DNA of 16,745 nt. It comes from Burkholderiales bacterium (GTDB lineage: Bacteria; Pseudomonadota; Gammaproteobacteria; Burkholderiales; Burkholderiaceae_F). Positions 14,119 through 16,745 of the stretch are shown here, one piece after another (positions within the stretch are counted from its first letter, which is position 1; every line of letters begins with the position of its first letter). The stretch is from assembly GCA_021298875.1 (NCBI GenBank), contig JAJTHJ010000226.1, positions 1 through 16,745 on the forward strand. The letters run 5' to 3'. Under the pieces are notes generated by a model. The model worked only from the letters and a program-made list of their open reading frames with translations, was not told where the DNA came from and searched no databases. Position numbers and translations under genes: made by a program.

Positions 14119-14453
14119 GCGTCGGCAGGCAAGCCGACTATCTCCAACACATTCGGCAGGCGGCTGAGGAGGCCTGCTCCTTTGTCGCGGAGCTCAGCAG
14201 GGAGGACTTCCTGCAGGATCGGCGCACGCAGCGCGCCGTCGTGATGAGCCTGATCGTGATCGGCGAAGCGGCCACCCAGTTAATGGATCGGTACCCCGAG
14301 TTCGTCGCCGCTCATGCCGCCGTGCCTTGGCGCAGCATGCGCGGCATGCGCAACCGCATCGCGCATGGCTACTTCGACATCAACTTGAATATCGTTTGGG
14401 AAACCGTCCGCACGGCGTTGCCCGACCTGCTCGCCCAGCTGCCGCGCGAGTAA
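14115..14453 (+). CDS. HepT-like HEPN-domain RNase toxin
   Basis: This 112-aa protein is a DUF86/HepT HEPN domain. The helix bundle shows SLIVIGEAATQLMDRYPEF and WRSMRGMRNRIAHGYFDINL. The catalytic RX4H motif is R79...H84, followed by Tyr86 (RNRIAHGY), the tyrosine that MntA-type antitoxins AMPylate in studied systems. HEPN toxins act as metal-independent RNases on mRNA or tRNA. All key residues are kept and the length is standard, so the pair looks functional. The start overlaps the antitoxin stop. Confidence 0.92.
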   Translation: MSVGRQADYLQHIRQAAEEACSFVAELSREDFLQDRRTQRAVVMSLIVIGEAATQLMDRYPEFVAAHAAVPWRSMRGMRNRIAHGYFDINLNIVWETVRTALPDLLAQLPRE

Positions 14454-14456
14454 CGG

Positions 14457-14639
14457 CTACTTCTTCACCGCCGGCGCCGCCGCGCAATGCGCGCCGGTGT
14501 CGTTCGCCGGCTGGCCGATGGCCCAAGGCGGCGGTTCGGCAAAGCGGTTGTGCGGCGTGCTCGCCAGCCAGTCGAATACGACGAAGGCGGCCACCGCCAG
14601 CCACAAGGCCGCCGCATAACGCAGCGCGCGCCGGTTCAT
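14457..14639 (-). CDS. Small membrane protein overlapping the YeeE gene end
   Basis: This 60-aa protein begins MNRRALRYAAALWLAVAAF and has one TM segment (about residues 7-25). It continues with a soluble tail containing PHNRFAEPPPWAIGQP and one Cys near the end (GAHCAAAP). Its ATG overlaps the stop codon of the YeeE-type transporter as ATGA (14639-14636), so the two are translationally coupled. It could be an accessory subunit of the transporter. No family recognised. Confidence 0.65.
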   Translation of the reverse strand: MNRRALRYAAALWLAVAAFVVFDWLASTPHNRFAEPPPWAIGQPANDTGAHCAAAPAVKK

Positions 14640-15763
14640 GCCTTGAGCCCCAGCCAGGCGCGCAGGCGCACGCCGACCAGCGAGCCAGCAAACGCCAGCG
14701 CAAACCACACCCAGCCATGCAGGCTGCCGCTGGCGATGCCGGAGAAGTACGCGCCGACGTTGCAGCCAAAGGCAAGCCGGCTGCTGTAGCCCAACAGCAA
14801 CCCGGCCACGACCGCGGCCACCCATTGCCGCGGCGTGGCCGTCACGGGCGGACAGGCTTTGCCGATCCGCTCAGCGGCGATGAAGGCGCCGAGCAGCAGG
14901 CCGAGATTGGTGATCGAAGTGGCATCGGTCAACAGCGATGCGTGAATCTGCGCCTGCTGCGCTTCGCGCCCCCAGAACGCGTTGGCGCTCAGATCGGCGC
15001 CGAGCCAGGTGGCGACCTTGGCGCCCCACAGCCCCAAGCCGTAGACGATGCCCCAAGGCTGGCCGGCGATCAGCAGATTCAGCAGCGCAAAGAACGCGAG
15101 CAACAGCGCGCCGACGTACACCGCGCGACCCCGCCAGCGCGTGCCGGTGGCGCGGCGGAACTTCCAGAACAACGCGGCCAGTACACCCAGCACCGCTGCT
15201 TGCGCGAGCACCGCGCCGGCGGCGCCCCAGTGGTCGTGCAGCGAGACGGACGGCAGCCTGCCGAGCGCCAGCCACCAGTCCAGATGCAGGCTGCCGAAGA
15301 AGCTGCCGATCACAAAACCTGGCAGCACGACGAGGCTGAACAGATTGCCCAGCCCCGCCTTGTACAGCGTGCCCGAGCCGCAACCGTCGGCGATCTGCAT
15401 CACGGCACCAAAGACGAAGGCGCCGATCAACAAACTCACCGACAGCGGGCCGGCGGCGCCAGCCAGCTCGTCATGGCCGGCCAGCAGCGGGATCGTGACC
15501 ACCATCGCCGCACCGATGGCGACGAACTGCGCCAGCACGCCCGTCGGGTCGCGGTCGCGAATCCAGGCGCGCCAACCGGTGGTGAAGCCGAACGCGTAAT
15601 GCGCCAGCACCGCGCCAAAGCCGATGCCGACTGCAAACAGCGCGCCCTGCCGCAGGCCGACCGTCCACGTCACGGCGAGCCACGCGGCGATGGCGAGCGC
15701 ATAGAGCGGGGCCAATGAAGCGCGGGCGGCCGTGGGGGAATGGGCAATCGTCACGGACGACAT
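14636..15763 (-). CDS. YeeE/YedE-type sulfur (thiosulfate) transporter-like membrane protein
   Basis: This 375-aa protein has about nine or ten TM segments and the two family repeats with conserved cysteines: ADGCGSGTLYKAG (C128) and LAFGCNVGAYFSGI (C334), the latter followed by ASGSLHGWVWF. In TsuA, the characterised thiosulfate importer of the family, three conserved cysteines relay thiosulfate through the channel. The first, within an F-C-F motif before an Arg, seems replaced by Gly here (AFGFTTGWR, about residues 57-65). So it belongs to a divergent subgroup and its substrate is less sure. A rhodanese encoded upstream on the same strand supports a sulfur role. The ATG at 15761-15763 has no clear SD sequence. 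Confidence 0.88.
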   Translation of the reverse strand: MSSVTIAHSPTAARASLAPLYALAIAAWLAVTWTVGLRQGALFAVGIGFGAVLAHYAFGFTTGWRAWIRDRDPTGVLAQFVAIGAAMVVTIPLLAGHDELAGAAGPLSVSLLIGAFVFGAVMQIADGCGSGTLYKAGLGNLFSLVVLPGFVIGSFFGSLHLDWWLALGRLPSVSLHDHWGAAGAVLAQAAVLGVLAALFWKFRRATGTRWRGRAVYVGALLLAFFALLNLLIAGQPWGIVYGLGLWGAKVATWLGADLSANAFWGREAQQAQIHASLLTDATSITNLGLLLGAFIAAERIGKACPPVTATPRQWVAAVVAGLLLGYSSRLAFGCNVGAYFSGIASGSLHGWVWFALAFAGSLVGVRLRAWLGLKA

Positions 15764-15843
15764 TTTGGATGAGTCTTGCTTGGCAACCCCTCTCGGTGCC
15801 GTTTCGTCACGAGAGTCAGCGGCATCACTATTGCCTACGGTCT
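15764..15843. other. Region upstream of the YeeE-type gene
   Basis: About 80 bp lie between the palindromic repeat and the transporter start. No gene is present. It may include the transporter promoter, but no convincing box could be named. Confidence 0.35.
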
Positions 15844-15942
15844 TCCCTCACCCCATCCCCTCTCCCGGAGGGAGAGGGGCTTGAAACCCTCTCCCCCCGG
15901 GAGCGGGTGGCGCGAAGCGCCGGGTGCGGGAAGACCACCTCG
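15844..15942. repeat. Interspersed palindromic repeat (CTCTCCC/GGGAGAG type)
   Basis: A perfect 10-bp inverted repeat, CCCCTCTCCC (15857-15866) and GGGAGAGGGG (15870-15879), encloses a 3-nt loop. It is followed by a partial second copy of CCCTCTCCCCCCGGGAG and by the hairpin GGCGC-GAA-GCGCC (15909-15921). The start CCCTCACCCCATCCCCTCTC is a known widespread intergenic repeat type in beta- and gammaproteobacteria. There is no T-run, so it is not a standard terminator, though it may weaken readthrough from the rhodanese into the transporter gene. Confidence 0.75.
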
Positions 15943-15972
15943 CACGGGACAGCGTTTCGTGGCACGGTGAGG

Positions 15973-16745
15973 TCAATTCGCCAACGCCTGCTTGATCTGC
16001 ATCCAGAACTGCGCGAGCCGCCCCGGCACGCTGTCCATTGGCAATCCCGCCTGCGACCAATCGACCATCGACTCCGGATACAGCCGCACGTCCTTGTGCC
16101 CGAGCACTTCGGACAGCACGAACCAGTTGGTCGCGGCCCAGTGGCCGGTGTTGCAGAAGGACACCGTGGTACCGCCGTCGTCGGCGATGCCCAACTCACG
16201 CGCGATGCGGCGCGCTTCGTCGGCATCGACCATCACTGCGCTCTCGCCCTTGAACCAGACCGCGTTGTCCACGTTCTTCGCGCCGCGGATCGTGCCCGGC
16301 GTGCGCGCGGCGGCGTGCTTGGTTTCGCCGGCGAAGAACTCGGCCGGCCGCGCATCGAGCAGCCGCGCCGAGCCGCCGAGCGCCTGCTGCACATCGGCGC
16401 GGGTTGCGAGGTACCTGCCGTCAAACTTCAGTTCGAACGGCGCGCCCAGCGCATCGACCACCTCGGTCGTCACCGGCAATCCGGCCGCGCGCCACGCGGC
16501 CATGCCGCCGTTCAAGATCGACACCTCGCGCACGCCGCCGGCGCGCAGCGTCCAGGCCACACGCGCGGCGGCGCCGAAGTCGGTCGCATCCGCGCCCTCG
16601 AACACGACCACCACCGGCGTGTCGCGATCCACCCCCAGCGACTGCACGAGCTGCGACAACTGCTCTGCCGGCAGCAGTTTGCCGGGGTTGTCCTTCGGCC
16701 CGCGCCACTGCGGATAAGGCGCCGACTGCGCACCGGCGATGTGGC
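15973..16745 (-). CDS. Rhodanese-family sulfurtransferase (C-terminal part, gene runs off the window)
   Basis: About 257 residues are visible and the 5' end lies beyond the right edge; the first residues read HIAGAQSAPYPQWRG, part of the first rhodanese domain. The end of that domain contains VVVVFEGADATDFGAAAR and ILNGGMAAWRAAGLPV. The second domain follows with ARLLDARPAEFFAGE, then the active-site loop SFCNTGHWAATNWF, whose Cys (codon at 16153-16155) would carry the persulfide, and VRLYPESMVDWSQAGLPM. A two-domain thiosulfate or mercaptopyruvate sulfurtransferase is expected. The first domain has no Cys in its loop, as usual, and is probably structural. It lies 209 bp upstream of the YeeE-type gene on the same strand, which suggests thiosulfate uptake and use. 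Confidence 0.92.
   Translation of the reverse strand, partial: HIAGAQSAPYPQWRGPKDNPGKLLPAEQLSQLVQSLGVDRDTPVVVVFEGADATDFGAAARVAWTLRAGGVREVSILNGGMAAWRAAGLPVTTEVVDALGAPFELKFDGRYLATRADVQQALGGSARLLDARPAEFFAGETKHAAARTPGTIRGAKNVDNAVWFKGESAVMVDADEARRIARELGIADDGGTTVSFCNTGHWAATNWFVLSEVLGHKDVRLYPESMVDWSQAGLPMDSVPGRLAQFWMQIKQALAN

Noticed and set aside
14327..15718. Plus-strand frame of 463 residues opposite the YeeE-type gene
   Set aside because: Arg/Gln/Pro-rich shadow; the minus strand encodes a well-formed membrane protein.
1..16745. CRISPR array, tRNA, rRNA or transposase
   Set aside because: No spaced direct repeats, tRNA cloverleaf, rRNA-like sequence or transposase motif was seen while reading both strands.

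Overview
The window looks like chromosome from a high-GC betaproteobacterium, probably Burkholderiales or Rhodocyclales. Reasons are the strong G/C third-position bias, the mix of families (RND efflux with lipoprotein adaptor, DUF3300/DUF2950, PPK2, YeeE-type sulfur transport) and two interspersed palindromic repeats of the kind seen in such genomes. There is no rRNA, tRNA or CRISPR array, so the taxonomic call is soft.

Layout. 1-1607 (minus): an RND efflux pair, adaptor lipoprotein then inner-membrane pump, the pump cut by the window edge. 1776-2438 (plus): a VIT/CCC1-like membrane protein, divergent from the adaptor. 2653-3320 (plus): an intact VapBC-type antitoxin/PIN toxin pair, followed by a lower-GC segment and the N-terminal stump of a bile acid:sodium symporter-family transporter (minus). 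4046-8294 (minus): a four-gene cluster in the order DUF3300, DUF2950, secreted choloylglycine-hydrolase-family amidase, PPK2, closed by a rho-independent terminator at 3974-4021. 8422-8877 (minus): a decayed FitAB-type toxin-antitoxin locus. 8961-9965 (minus): a shortened ClpX-like AAA+ ATPase. 10083-10253 (plus): a small Lys-rich protein whose end overlaps the convergent glgA (10211-11692, minus). 11756-13773 (plus): a tight run of an RRM-like protein, an unrecognised 339-aa protein, a DUF302 protein and a small single-TM protein. 13828-14453 (plus): an MNT/HEPN toxin-antitoxin pair. 14457-16745 (minus): a sulfur module of rhodanese (partial), YeeE-type transporter and a small membrane protein, with a palindromic repeat between rhodanese and transporter.

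How it fits together. Three toxin-antitoxin loci of different families (VapBC, FitAB remnant, MNT/HEPN) lie within 12 kb, and the first two abut broken genes or repeat insertions, so this stretch has been an accessory insertion zone inside otherwise ordinary chromosome. The most unusual items are the ClpX-like ATPase, which has no zinc-binding domain, no RKH loop and a changed pore-1 loop; and the fitAB locus, where one base explains loss of both the antitoxin stop and the toxin start and a repeat has replaced the toxin's middle. The envelope-stress-like DUF3300/DUF2950/amidase/PPK2 operon and the RRM/339-aa/DUF302 cluster are the best candidates for undescribed functional units. All functional statements come from reading motifs; no database search was possible.
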